Source: Sphingomonas sp. CCH9-E2
GTDB taxonomy: Bacteria > Pseudomonadota > Alphaproteobacteria > Sphingomonadales > Sphingomonadaceae
Direction: 5' to 3'
NCBI RefSeq assembly: GCF_001557215.1
Contig: NZ_LSJM01000411.1
Coordinates: forward strand, 1-13,659
Length of the DNA stretch: 13,659 bases
Numbering within the stretch: position 1 is the first letter of the stretch; the number at the start of each line of letters is the position of its first letter. Positions 1 through 7,043 of this stretch are shown here, piece after piece. Under the pieces are notes generated by a model that was not told where the DNA came from, searched no databases, and saw nothing but the letters and a program-made list of their open reading frames with translations. The position numbers and the translations under genes are program-made.

Positions 1-12
1 GTGTTCCGGTGA
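1..12 (+). CDS. 3' end of an upstream gene, probably the exporter permease (partial)
   Basis: Reading from base 1 in frame gives Val-Phe-Arg and then a TGA at 10-12. That TGA overlaps the GTG start of the ATPase gene in a GTGA junction. The same overlap style recurs at later junctions in the window, so this is likely the tail of the preceding gene of the same operon. Three codons cannot identify a product. That it encodes the FtsX/MacB-like or DevC-like permease missing from this exporter is inferred only from the usual gene content of such operons. Confidence 0.4.
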   Translation: MFR

Positions 13-728
13 GCAAACCCGCCCCCGCCCAGCCCGCGATCCGCACGCGCGGCGTAACCCGCGACTTCATGGCGGGGAGTCAGGCGATCACCGTCCTGCA
101 CGGCATCGATGTCGACATCCGCGCGGGCGAGCTGACCTATTTGGTCGGCGAAAGCGGGTCGGGGAAGACCACGCTGATCTCGATCATGTGCGGGATCCTC
201 TATCCGACCAAGGGCGAGGTCGAGGTATTCGGTACCGACATCTACCGCCTGTCGGACGCCGAGCTGGTCGCGTTTCGGCTGCGCAACATCGGCTTCATCT
301 TCCAGCAATATAATCTGATCCCGTCGATCGATGCCGCGAGCAACGCCGCGGTGCCGCTGATCGCGCAAGGGGTGCCGCGGGCGCAGGCGCGCGAACGCGC
401 GGTCGAGATGCTCGCCGCGCTCAACATCGCCGACCAGGCGGACAAGCTGCCCAGCCAATTGTCGGGCGGCCAGCAGCAGCGCGTGGCGATCGCCCGCGCG
501 CTGGTCCACCGCCCCCGGCTGGTGGTGTGCGACGAGCCGACCGCCGCGCTCGATGCCCGATCTGGGCGGCGCGTGATGGACCTGCTGCGTGAGGTCGCAG
601 TGGCGCCCGACCGCGCGTGCATCATCGTTACCCACGACAACCGTATCTTCGATCTCGCCGACCGTATCCTCCGGCTGGAGGACGGTTCGATCACCCATGA
701 CGGCACCCATATGCCGGAGGACCATTGA
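9..728 (+). CDS. ABC transporter ATP-binding protein, MacB/LolD/DevA type
   Basis: This 239-residue cytoplasmic ATPase subunit would power an exporter. All nucleotide-binding motifs are present: Walker A GESGSGKT at residues 47-54, Q-loop at Q99/Q100, signature LSGGQQQR at 151-158, Walker B LVVCDE at 171-176 with catalytic E176, and the switch histidine H209 in VTHD. The length and lack of membrane segments show a stand-alone ATPase of the LolD/MacB N-domain/DevA family, not a HlyB/PrtD fusion with its own membrane domain. The GTG start at 9 is chosen because the next in-frame Met (residue 21) would cut into the first strand, and because it overlaps the preceding stop. It overlaps the following membrane fusion gene by one base. 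The partner permease must lie upstream. The substrate is unknown. Confidence 0.93.
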   Translation: MSKPAPAQPAIRTRGVTRDFMAGSQAITVLHGIDVDIRAGELTYLVGESGSGKTTLISIMCGILYPTKGEVEVFGTDIYRLSDAELVAFRLRNIGFIFQQYNLIPSIDAASNAAVPLIAQGVPRAQARERAVEMLAALNIADQADKLPSQLSGGQQQRVAIARALVHRPRLVVCDEPTAALDARSGRRVMDLLREVAVAPDRACIIVTHDNRIFDLADRILRLEDGSITHDGTHMPEDH

Positions 729-1705
729 TGCCCGACTGGAAACGGCTGAGCTTTGCCCGGACGATCCTGCCGCTGATCGCGGTGGCGAGCCTGGTGCTGG
801 CGGCCCTGTTCATCTGGGTCGGCCTGCCCGACCGCAGCCCGAGCGCGCCGCAGCGCGAACCGGCCAAGGCGCCGCCCGCGCTCGCCAATGCCGAACGCGT
901 GGCTGGCGCCGGGGTGGTCGAGCCGTCGAGCGAGACGATCGACATCGGCGCGCCGCTGTCCGGGCTGGTCATGAACGTCGCGGTTAGCCCCGGCGTCCGC
1001 GTGGTGCCGGGCCAGCCGCTGTTCACGATCGACGACCGCGCCGTCCGCGCGCAGCTGGCCGAGGCGCAGGCCGCGATCGGCGAAGCCCGCGCCGCGATTG
1101 CCGAGGCGCAGAGCGCGCGGGCGACGGCGGAGCGTCAGCTTGCCTTATATCGAGCGGTCGATGACCCCGCCGCAGTCGCGCGCGCGGAAATCGTGCGGGT
1201 CGAGGGTGAGGCCGCCGCTGCCGCCCAGCGCGTCGCGCTCGCCCGCGCCCGCCTTGCCGCCGCACAGGCGCGGGCCGGGACGGGGCGGACCGAGCTCGGT
1301 CGGCTGACCGTGCGCGCGCCGATCGCGGGCGAAATCCTGACCGTCGCGATCCGGCCCGGCGAATATGTCTCGACCATGGGCGGGACCAGCCAGGCCTTCA
1401 TCCAGATGGGCGCGACCGATCCGCTGCATGTGCGCATCGACATTGACGAGGAACAGGCACCGCGCGTCGCGCTGGGTGCCACCGCAATCGTCTCGCCGCG
1501 CGGTGCGGCCACGCGGCAGGTCGAAGCGCGCTTCGTTCGCGCCGAGCCGCTGATCGTGCCGAAGCGCTCGCTGACCAACAGCGCGCAGGAGCGGGTCGAT
1601 GTGCGCGTGCTCCAGCTGATCTACGCGCTGCCCGAAACCAATGGCGCGTTCCGCGTCGGCCAACAGGTCGATGCGTTCATCCCGGCGCGCAGGGACGCGA
1701 AATGA
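728..1705 (+). CDS. HlyD/MacA/DevB-type membrane fusion protein of an ABC exporter
   Basis: This 325-residue periplasmic adaptor would link the inner-membrane ABC complex to an outer-membrane channel. An N-terminal membrane anchor lies at about residues 12-32, followed by a Pro/Ala-rich linker. The first half of the biotinyl-lipoyl-like domain is at about 60-102 (GVVEPSSE, then PLSGLV and PGQPLFTIDDR). An Ala/Arg/Glu-rich alpha-hairpin follows at about 103-188, then the returning lipoyl half LTVRAPIAGEI at 193-203 with PGEYV, and a beta-barrel domain to the end. The ATG at 728 shares its A with the upstream TGA; a TTG at 725 is also in frame but less likely. The stop overlaps the next gene in an ATGA. 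The sequence resembles adaptors of MacAB and DevBCA pumps. Substrate is not evident. Confidence 0.9.
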   Translation: MPDWKRLSFARTILPLIAVASLVLAALFIWVGLPDRSPSAPQREPAKAPPALANAERVAGAGVVEPSSETIDIGAPLSGLVMNVAVSPGVRVVPGQPLFTIDDRAVRAQLAEAQAAIGEARAAIAEAQSARATAERQLALYRAVDDPAAVARAEIVRVEGEAAAAAQRVALARARLAAAQARAGTGRTELGRLTVRAPIAGEILTVAIRPGEYVSTMGGTSQAFIQMGATDPLHVRIDIDEEQAPRVALGATAIVSPRGAATRQVEARFVRAEPLIVPKRSLTNSAQERVDVRVLQLIYALPETNGAFRVGQQVDAFIPARRDAK

Positions 1706-3159
1706 GCCGGGGGCAAACCCTCGTCGCACTGACCCTGTCTGCGGCGCTAGCGGGCTGCGTGGCGGGGCCTGCCCCCGAGATTGCGACGCCGGTTCCCGAG
1801 CTGCCCGCGCGCTTTGCGATGATCCCGGCGGAGACGGGCGGTGCGGTCGCGGACCTGTTGCCGAGCACCGATCCGGGGTTCGTGCGGCTGTCGCGCGACG
1901 CACTGGCGAGCGCGCCGACGCTCGGCGAAGCGCTGGCGCGGATCGACGAGGCGCGCGCGCGGTTGGGGCGGGCGCGGGCGGAGGCGCTGCCGACCATCGG
2001 TGCCGGTGGCGCGGTGACCGGCACGCGCAGCAACCCCGATCAGTTCGGTGCCGACCTGCCCCCCGGTATCGAAGTTGCGGCGGAGCGCGCGAGCTATGCC
2101 GCCAATCTGACCGCGCAATGGGACGTCGACCTGTTCGGGCGGGTGCGGGCGCAGCAGCGCGCGGCGCAGGCGCGGCTCGACGTCGCCACCGCATCGGCTC
2201 AGGCAGTGCGCATCGCGCTGGTCGGCGAAATCGCCGCGTCGGTGATCGACTGGCGCACTTTGTCGGCGCGCCGCGATGCGCTGAGCGAGGATCTGGCGGC
2301 GGCGGAGCGGCTGGGCGCACTGGCGGACAGCCGGGCACGCGCAGGGCTCGTCTCCGGCCTCGATCCGGTGCAGGCCCGCGCGCTGGCGGAGACGGCACGG
2401 ACGCGGTTGGCGGCGCTGGCGGGCGAAGAGGCGCGGCTGATCGGGCGACTGACGACCCTCACGGCGCAGGATGCGGAGCGGGTGCGCGCGGCGTTGCGGA
2501 TGCCGCCGCAGCCGGTGCTGGTCGATGCGGTCGAGCTGGCCTCGGCTCCGGCAGCGATCACCTATTCCGCGCCGCCCGCACTGCCGGCGACCCTGTTGCA
2601 GAACCGTCCCGACATTCTCGCGGCGGCGGCGACGCTGGAGGCGCAGGATGCCGAACTGGCTGCGGCGGCGCGGCGGCGCTTTCCGGCGCTGCGGCTCGAT
2701 GCGTCGCTGGGGCTGCTCGCATTCGGCCTTGGCAATCTGTTCGACAGCGACTCGCTGGTAGGTTCGCTGGGGGCATCACTCGCCGCGCCGTTGCTCGATT
2801 TCGGGCGGATCGCTGCGGATATCGACGCTGCGGCGGCGGGGAAGCGTGCGGCGTTTCATGCCTATCGCGGTGCTGTCTACACCGCGCTGGGCGAAGCCGA
2901 GGCGGCCTATGGCGTGATCGCTGCGGCGGACCGTGAGGAGCTGTCGGCGCGGCGCGAACTGATCGCGCTCGGCCGCGCCGTCCGGCTGATCGCCCAGCGC
3001 CAGCGCGCGGGCCTGGCCGATCTGACCGCCCTCACCGAAGCGCGGCGTCAGGCACTCGCCAGCCGCGAACGCGCGGTCGCGGCAGAGGGGCGGGCGGCAC
3101 GCGCGCGTGTCGTGCTGTGGCAGGCGCTGGGCGGCTCGCCCGTCGGCGCAACGCCCTGA
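1702..3159 (+). CDS. NodT-family outer-membrane efflux lipoprotein (TolC-like channel)
   Basis: This 485-residue protein is predicted to form the trimeric outer-membrane and periplasmic tunnel of the exporter encoded just upstream. A lipoprotein signal peptide is visible: residues 1-18 with lipobox L16-A17-G18-C19, so Cys19 would be lipidated. The rest has the TolC/OprM fold pattern of two OEP repeats: long Ala/Arg/Leu-rich helices (for example around 75-95, 150-240, 300-330 and 380-460) broken by short strand segments such as SYAANLTAQWDVDLFGR, which is typical of NodT-like proteins. The ATG at 1702 overlaps the preceding TGA by four bases, which suggests coupled translation. The next gene begins 143 bp later, so this may be the last gene of the exporter operon. 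Confidence 0.93.
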   Translation: MSRGQTLVALTLSAALAGCVAGPAPEIATPVPELPARFAMIPAETGGAVADLLPSTDPGFVRLSRDALASAPTLGEALARIDEARARLGRARAEALPTIGAGGAVTGTRSNPDQFGADLPPGIEVAAERASYAANLTAQWDVDLFGRVRAQQRAAQARLDVATASAQAVRIALVGEIAASVIDWRTLSARRDALSEDLAAAERLGALADSRARAGLVSGLDPVQARALAETARTRLAALAGEEARLIGRLTTLTAQDAERVRAALRMPPQPVLVDAVELASAPAAITYSAPPALPATLLQNRPDILAAAATLEAQDAELAAAARRRFPALRLDASLGLLAFGLGNLFDSDSLVGSLGASLAAPLLDFGRIAADIDAAAAGKRAAFHAYRGAVYTALGEAEAAYGVIAAADREELSARRELIALGRAVRLIAQRQRAGLADLTALTEARRQALASRERAVAAEGRAARARVVLWQALGGSPVGATP

Positions 3160-3213
3160 ACTGCGCCGCGCGATGTGGCGCGACACGGGAAGCGACGAAC
3201 CCGCTGTCCCAGC

Positions 3214-3241
3214 TTGCTGCCGCGCGCGCCTCGGGTAAATT
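3214..3241 (+). promoter_or_regulatory. possible sigma70-like promoter for the RTX gene
   Basis: TTGCTG (3214-3219) and TAAATT (3236-3241) are separated by 16 bp within the only sizeable gap upstream of the RTX gene. They match the TTGACA/TATAAT consensus at 3 of 6 and 4 of 6 positions. TAAATT is one of the few AT-rich spots in this GC-rich gap. Transcription would begin near 3248. This is a weak sequence-only prediction; read-through from the exporter operon is equally possible. Confidence 0.3.
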
Positions 3242-3258
3242 CGCCGGAGTCAGTTGAT

Positions 3259-3284
3259 CGCTGCCGCCCTCGCAAGGGGCAGCG
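3259..3284 (+). promoter_or_regulatory. hairpin in the leader of the RTX gene
   Basis: CGCTGC (3259-3264) pairs with GCAGCG (3279-3284). Inside it, CCCT (3267-3270) pairs with AGGG (3275-3278) around the tetraloop CGCA, leaving a two-base bulge (3265-3266). This gives ten base pairs, almost all G-C. There is no T-run, so it is not a standard intrinsic terminator. It ends two bases before the ribosome binding site GGGGGAG (3287-3293), where it could affect ribosome access or mRNA stability. Chance formation is possible in DNA this GC-rich. Confidence 0.35.
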
Positions 3285-3286
3285 CT

Positions 3287-3293
3287 GGGGGAG
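3287..3293 (+). promoter_or_regulatory. ribosome binding site of the RTX gene
   Basis: GGGGGAG lies nine bases before the ATG at 3303. It is one of the clearest Shine-Dalgarno sequences in the window and fixes the start of the large calcium-binding protein. It sits directly after the leader hairpin. Confidence 0.6.
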
Positions 3294-3302
3294 ATTTGAG
3301 GC

Positions 3303-6300
3303 ATGTCGATCATTCCGAACCCGGGCTCGCCCCCGAGCGTCGCCCCGATCGGCGAGCCGATCGTCACCAATGGCGGCGTGACGACGACCATCGCGTCCGG
3401 CACGCAAATCTATGGCAACGCCATCAACGTCATCCTGCGCGGGTTTCACGACACGCTGATCAATAACGGGACGATCTGGCTCGACGTTCCGACCGAGCAG
3501 GGCTGGCTGATCACCGGCGGCGAATCGCAGGTCGAGAATAGCGGGCTGATCTATATCCGGGGCGGGCTTCAGGTCGAACTGTCGCCCTCGCTCACGCGCT
3601 TCGTCAACAGCGGCTCGGTGTTTGTCACGTCCAGCAGCGGCTGGGCGCGCGGCGTGCGGTCGGACACCTATCCCGCCGCCGTGGACAATAGCGGGCTGAT
3701 CGCGGTCCGGTCGCTCGGCACCGATCCGCAATATGAATCGATCTGGAATGCAACGGGGATCGAGATCGTCTCGACCACGACCGGCATCGCCAACCGCGCC
3801 GGCGGCCGCATTCTGGTCGAGGCGCCGAATCTGGCGATCGGCATCGACTATGGCGGGAGTGACTGGCTGACGGGGGCATCGATCACCAATGCCGGGCTGA
3901 TCCACGCCAACGCCACGGCGCAGGATGGCGTGTCGATCGGCATTTTCATGGCGCATCCCGGCTATATGCCGCGCATCGTCGTCAATGAAGGCACGATCCG
4001 GGCCGACATCGCCATCTTTGCCACCGGCAGTGCGCAGTCGGTGCTCAACCCCGTCGAGCACATCGAGAACCGCGCAAACGGGGTGATCGAAGGACTTGTG
4101 TCGCTCGGCATCGGCGACGATCGCTTCGTCAACAATGGCTCGGTGGTTGGCGATGTCCGCTTGGGTGCGGGCGAGGACGTGTTCGAGGGCGCAGGCAGCG
4201 TCAGCGGCGTGGTCGATATGGGCTTTGACGACGACCGCTACACCGGCTCCACCGCCAATGATCGCGCCACCGGCGGCCGGGGTGCCGACACCATGGAGGG
4301 CGGCGGCGGCAACGACCTGTTGCTCGGCGCGTTCGGCGACGATGTGCTGCGCGGCGGCGCGGGGAATGACGGCCTGATCGGCGAATGGGGCAATGACGTC
4401 CTCTTCAGCGCGGGCGGCGACCATGTCGAAGGCGGGACCGGCAGCGACCGGGTCGTGCTGGGCGATCTCTCCTTCCGCTTCGCCAGCGGCGGTGGGGGCT
4501 ATGACACGCTGGTGCTGCCCGACGCGGCGCTGATCCTCGATCTTGCCAGCACGCTTGCCAGCGGCCGGGTGGTGCAGTTCGAAGCGATCGAACTGCCCGG
4601 CGCGCAGCAGGTCGTCGTGCGCGCGGGCGACGCCGATGCGCTCAGCGATTCGACCGTGCTGCGGTTCGAAGCGGGGGCGAGCGGCACCGTGACCCTGGTC
4701 GGCGGCTGGAGCGAGCAGCCGGTCGCGGTGATCGGCGGCAACAGCTATCGCATCTTCACGCTCGGCGACGAGATCGTGCAGGTGCGGCAGGGCGCGACCG
4801 TCGCGATCACCGCGACTGCGCCCGGCAATGCCGTCGGGCTCGATGCCATTGCGGGCGGCACCGCCGCCCCGACTCCGGGCGAGGCTGCCGGGCTGGCCTA
4901 TACCGCGCAGGCACAGTTCCTCGCGCAATATTACATCCCTGAAGACAGCTTCACGATCGATTCGGAGGAAATTTTCTTCTCCGACGGTGCGCCGGTCTTC
5001 CTGTCCGACCGCGCGATCGATTTCACCAATTTCGGCGAGATCTACAGCCTCGACGACGCGTTTTCGAGCGCACAGGGATTGCGGCTGACCGGCCCCGCCA
5101 ACCTGGTCAATCACGGCATCATAGCGATCGAGGAGCGTGCCGATCGCACGGCGGAGGGGATTTTCTATTATCCCAGCATCGGCGTGGCGATGGGCGGTGG
5201 CCCCGATAACACCAACCTGACCAACAGCGGCGAGATCAGCGTCTATTCCGCCCCGGGGAGCGCGATTGCCGTCCACAATGTCGGCGCGGTGCTGAACAAT
5301 AGCGGCGTGATCGCGGCGGTTTCGGAATTCTCCCGCGCGATCGCGGTCAACGCCGCGCGCGGCAACCACATCCTGACCGAGGCGCAGACCTTCTTCAACA
5401 CCGGGCTGATCTATGCCGAAGCAGGGGGCGTCGGACAGCAGAATTTCACCGAAGGCGATTCGCTGGTCCCGTTCGATTATGCTGCGACCGGGGTCGCCGC
5501 TTACGGGTCGCTCACCAATGCCGGCGACATCATCGCGGCGATCGGGCCGAACGGCGGCGCGGGGCTGGTTACGGTCGGCGTCTATATCCTCTACCCCTAT
5601 GGCCCGGCGACGCGCTACGGCGTCACCAATAGCGGGCTGATCGAGGGGACGATCGCGATCGCCTTTGCCGCGGCACCGGTTGCGGTCAGCAATTTCGTCG
5701 TCAACACTGGCGTCATCGACGGACATATCGAATTCGGCGCGGGCAATGACGACTATGACGGACGCTCGGGCGAACTGCGCGGGACCGCCTTCGGCTTCGG
5801 GGGCAATGACCGGCTGACCGGCGGGCGCACCGCCGACCGGCTCGATGGCGGGGCGGGCGACGATGTGCTCGATGGCGGGTTGGGTGCGGATCAGCTGGTC
5901 GGCGGCGCGGGCAACGATACCTTCTACGTCGACCGCCAGGACGATCTGGTGTTCGAGGATGTCGGCGGAGGCACCGACACGGTCATCTCGACCGGCAGCT
6001 TCTACCTCTACGCCAATATCGAGAATCTGACCCTGGCCGGATCGGGCGACAGCTTTGGCGTGGGCAACGAACTCGCCAATACGCTGCTCGGCAATGGCGG
6101 ATCCAACCTGTTGATCGCGGGGGCGGGCGACGATGTGGTGCGCGGCGACGGCGGCGCGGATTCGCTGTTTGGGCAGGAGGGCAACGATCAGCTCTTTGGC
6201 GACGCCGGGATCGATTATCTGGTCGGCGGGGCGGGCAATGACGCGCTCGATGGCGGGATCGACGCCGATGCGCTCTATGGCGAGGATGGCGATGACACGC

Positions 6301-7028
6301 TGATCGGCGGTTCGAGCTTCTCGACCGACATTCTCGTCGGCGGGGCGGGCAATGACGTGCTGCGCGGGGATAGCGGCCTTGGCGATTATGACCTGATGGA
6401 CGGTGGTGCCGGGGACGACAGCTATTATGTCGATACCCCCGACGACCTGACGTTCGAGGCGGCGAATGGCGGGACCGACACCGTCTACGCCACGATCAAT
6501 GGCGCGGGCTATTATCTCTACGCGCACACTGAAAATCTGGTGCTGGGCGGCGACACGCCGTTCGGGGTCGGCAACGAACTGAACAATCGCATCACCGGCA
6601 GTGCATCATCGAACTGGCTGCTGGGCGGCGCGGGGAATGACGTGCTCAACGGGCGCGGCGGGAATGACGTGCTGTTCGGCGAGAGCGGCGCAGACATCTT
6701 CGTGTTCGAGCGCGGCACCGGCGCGGATGTGATCGGGGATTTCGTCGCCGGAACCGACCGGATCGACCTTAGCGCTTATGGCTTTACCAGCTTCGCGCAG
6801 GTTCAGGCTGCGCTCGGCGAGAATGGCGGCACTGCCTTTCTGACGCTCGGCAATGGCGACCTGGTCGTCCTCAATGGCGTGGCGCGCGCGGCGCTGTCTG
6901 CGGGCGATTTCATCCTGGCACCGGCAAGCGACAGCAAGGTGCCGGTGATGGAAGTGCTGGATCGCGACTCATTCCCGGGATTGCTCCACGACTTCGTCAA
7001 TCCGCGCCTGTTCGTCGATTTGGTCTGA
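3303..7028 (+). CDS. large RTX-type calcium-binding protein with two beta-solenoid + RTX modules
   Basis: This 1241-residue protein is predicted to be secreted or surface-bound. It has no Sec signal peptide, as expected for type I secretion substrates. Module A has a beta-solenoid (about 45-305) with eight repeats such as LINNGTIWL, VENSGLIYI and ITNAGLIHA, RTX nonapeptides (about 311-385, for example GGAGND), and then a domain (about 396-500, ALSDSTVLRF, TLVGGWS) like those near the end of RTX adhesins. Module B repeats the plan: a solenoid (about 570-808) and RTX units (about 811-1135) interrupted by two copies of a GTDTV...ENL...GVGNEL segment. The C-terminus resembles the serralysin tail (ADVIGDFVAGTDRIDL at 1141-1155) and ends VDLV. 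RTX repeats bind Ca2+ and fold after export. No protease HExxH or other catalytic motif is seen, so an adhesin or surface-layer-like role is more likely than an enzyme. The start is set by GGGGGAG nine bases upstream. Confidence 0.9.
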   Translation: MSIIPNPGSPPSVAPIGEPIVTNGGVTTTIASGTQIYGNAINVILRGFHDTLINNGTIWLDVPTEQGWLITGGESQVENSGLIYIRGGLQVELSPSLTRFVNSGSVFVTSSSGWARGVRSDTYPAAVDNSGLIAVRSLGTDPQYESIWNATGIEIVSTTTGIANRAGGRILVEAPNLAIGIDYGGSDWLTGASITNAGLIHANATAQDGVSIGIFMAHPGYMPRIVVNEGTIRADIAIFATGSAQSVLNPVEHIENRANGVIEGLVSLGIGDDRFVNNGSVVGDVRLGAGEDVFEGAGSVSGVVDMGFDDDRYTGSTANDRATGGRGADTMEGGGGNDLLLGAFGDDVLRGGAGNDGLIGEWGNDVLFSAGGDHVEGGTGSDRVVLGDLSFRFASGGGGYDTLVLPDAALILDLASTLASGRVVQFEAIELPGAQQVVVRAGDADALSDSTVLRFEAGASGTVTLVGGWSEQPVAVIGGNSYRIFTLGDEIVQVRQGATVAITATAPGNAVGLDAIAGGTAAPTPGEAAGLAYTAQAQFLAQYYIPEDSFTIDSEEIFFSDGAPVFLSDRAIDFTNFGEIYSLDDAFSSAQGLRLTGPANLVNHGIIAIEERADRTAEGIFYYPSIGVAMGGGPDNTNLTNSGEISVYSAPGSAIAVHNVGAVLNNSGVIAAVSEFSRAIAVNAARGNHILTEAQTFFNTGLIYAEAGGVGQQNFTEGDSLVPFDYAATGVAAYGSLTNAGDIIAAIGPNGGAGLVTVGVYILYPYGPATRYGVTNSGLIEGTIAIAFAAAPVAVSNFVVNTGVIDGHIEFGAGNDDYDGRSGELRGTAFGFGGNDRLTGGRTADRLDGGAGDDVLDGGLGADQLVGGAGNDTFYVDRQDDLVFEDVGGGTDTVISTGSFYLYANIENLTLAGSGDSFGVGNELANTLLGNGGSNLLIAGAGDDVVRGDGGADSLFGQEGNDQLFGDAGIDYLVGGAGNDALDGGIDADALYGEDGDDTLIGGSSFSTDILVGGAGNDVLRGDSGLGDYDLMDGGAGDDSYYVDTPDDLTFEAANGGTDTVYATINGAGYYLYAHTENLVLGGDTPFGVGNELNNRITGSASSNWLLGGAGNDVLNGRGGNDVLFGESGADIFVFERGTGADVIGDFVAGTDRIDLSAYGFTSFAQVQAALGENGGTAFLTLGNGDLVVLNGVARAALSAGDFILAPASDSKVPVMEVLDRDSFPGLLHDFVNPRLFVDLV
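3435..4202 (+). repeat. beta-solenoid repeats, module A (eight units)
   Basis: Residues about 45-300 carry eight copies of a loose motif, hydrophobic-x-N-x-G-x-I/V, spaced about 19-67 residues apart: LINNGTIWL (52), VENSGLIYI (77), FVNSGSVFV (100), VDNSGLIAV (127), ITNAGLIHA (194), VVNEGTIRA (226), FVNNGSVVG (275) and a degenerate FEGAGSVSG (294). The pattern fits turns of a right-handed parallel beta-helix, as in autotransporter and adhesin passengers. The fold is inferred from the pattern. Confidence 0.7.
4233..4457 (+). repeat. RTX nonapeptide block 1
   Basis: Residues about 311-385 contain about seven units of the calcium-binding nonapeptide type GGxGxDxLx, including GGGGNDLLL, AFGDDVLRG, GGAGNDGLI, EWGNDVLFS and GGTGSDRVV. 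Asp and Asn occupy the calcium-ligand positions. The block is shorter and less regular than the second one. Confidence 0.85.
5010..5729 (+). repeat. beta-solenoid repeats, module B (eight units)
   Basis: Residues about 570-808 carry eight more copies of the same motif: FTNFGEIYS (574), LVNHGIIAI (601), LTNSGEISV (639), LNNSGVIAA (664), FFNTGLIYA (697), LTNAGDIIA (737), VTNSGLIEG (774) and VVNTGVIDG (799). The count equals that of module A, and the last unit again leads directly into RTX repeats, which supports an internal duplication. Confidence 0.7.
5922..6095 (+). repeat. GTDTV-ENL-GVGNEL repeat, copy 1
   Basis: Residues 874-931 read YVD-x-QDDLVFED followed by GGGTDTVISTGSFYLYANIE, NLTLAGSG and FGVGNELANTLLGN. 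The segment matches copy 2 closely in order and spacing. Such segments commonly sit between RTX nonapeptide runs in type I-secreted proteins. Confidence 0.75.
6423..6602 (+). repeat. GTDTV-ENL-GVGNEL repeat, copy 2
   Basis: Residues 1041-1100 read YYVD-x-PDDLTFEAANGGTDTVYAT, then YYLYAHTENLVLGG and FGVGNELNNRITGS. It shares with copy 1 the elements YVD, DDL-FE, GGTDTV, YLYA-x-x-ENL and FGVGNEL. This is a local duplication inside the second RTX block. Confidence 0.75.
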
Positions 7029-7043
7029 AGTCCGGCGCGAGGG

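Larger units (their letters stand above)
5733..6705 (+). repeat. RTX nonapeptide block 2
   Basis: Residues about 811-1135 hold roughly twenty GGxGxDxLx-type units, for example GGAGDDVLD, GGAGNDTFY, AGAGDDVVR, QEGNDQLFG, GGAGNDALD and GRGGNDVLF. At DNA level, a 22-base stretch starting gtcggcgggg recurs identically at 6222-6243 and 6337-6358. Two longer inserted repeats divide the block. Confidence 0.88.

Noticed and set aside
1145..2398. A 417-codon - strand open frame across the adaptor and NodT genes
   Set aside because: Arg/Pro/Ala-rich shadow of two well-identified + strand genes; typical of high-GC DNA.
1641..2936. A 431-codon + strand open frame overlapping the NodT gene in another frame
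   Set aside because: Gly/Arg/Ala-rich translation with no domain, whereas the overlapping frame has a lipobox and the OEP pattern.
3163..3181. GCGCC...GGCGC stem just after the NodT stop as a terminator
   Set aside because: Only five pairs around a nine-base loop and no T-run; too weak to claim.
3048..6527. A 1159-codon open frame on the - strand opposite the RTX gene
   Set aside because: It is antisense to an obvious RTX coding frame. Its translation is a low-complexity Ala/Ile/Asp/Arg text generated by the GGxGxD codons read backwards. It runs on into the antisense of the NodT gene, without any recognisable domain.
3303..7028. The RTX protein as a serralysin-type metalloprotease
   Set aside because: The C-terminal tail resembles serralysins, but there is no HExxH zinc motif or Met-turn, and the N-terminal part is solenoid repeat.
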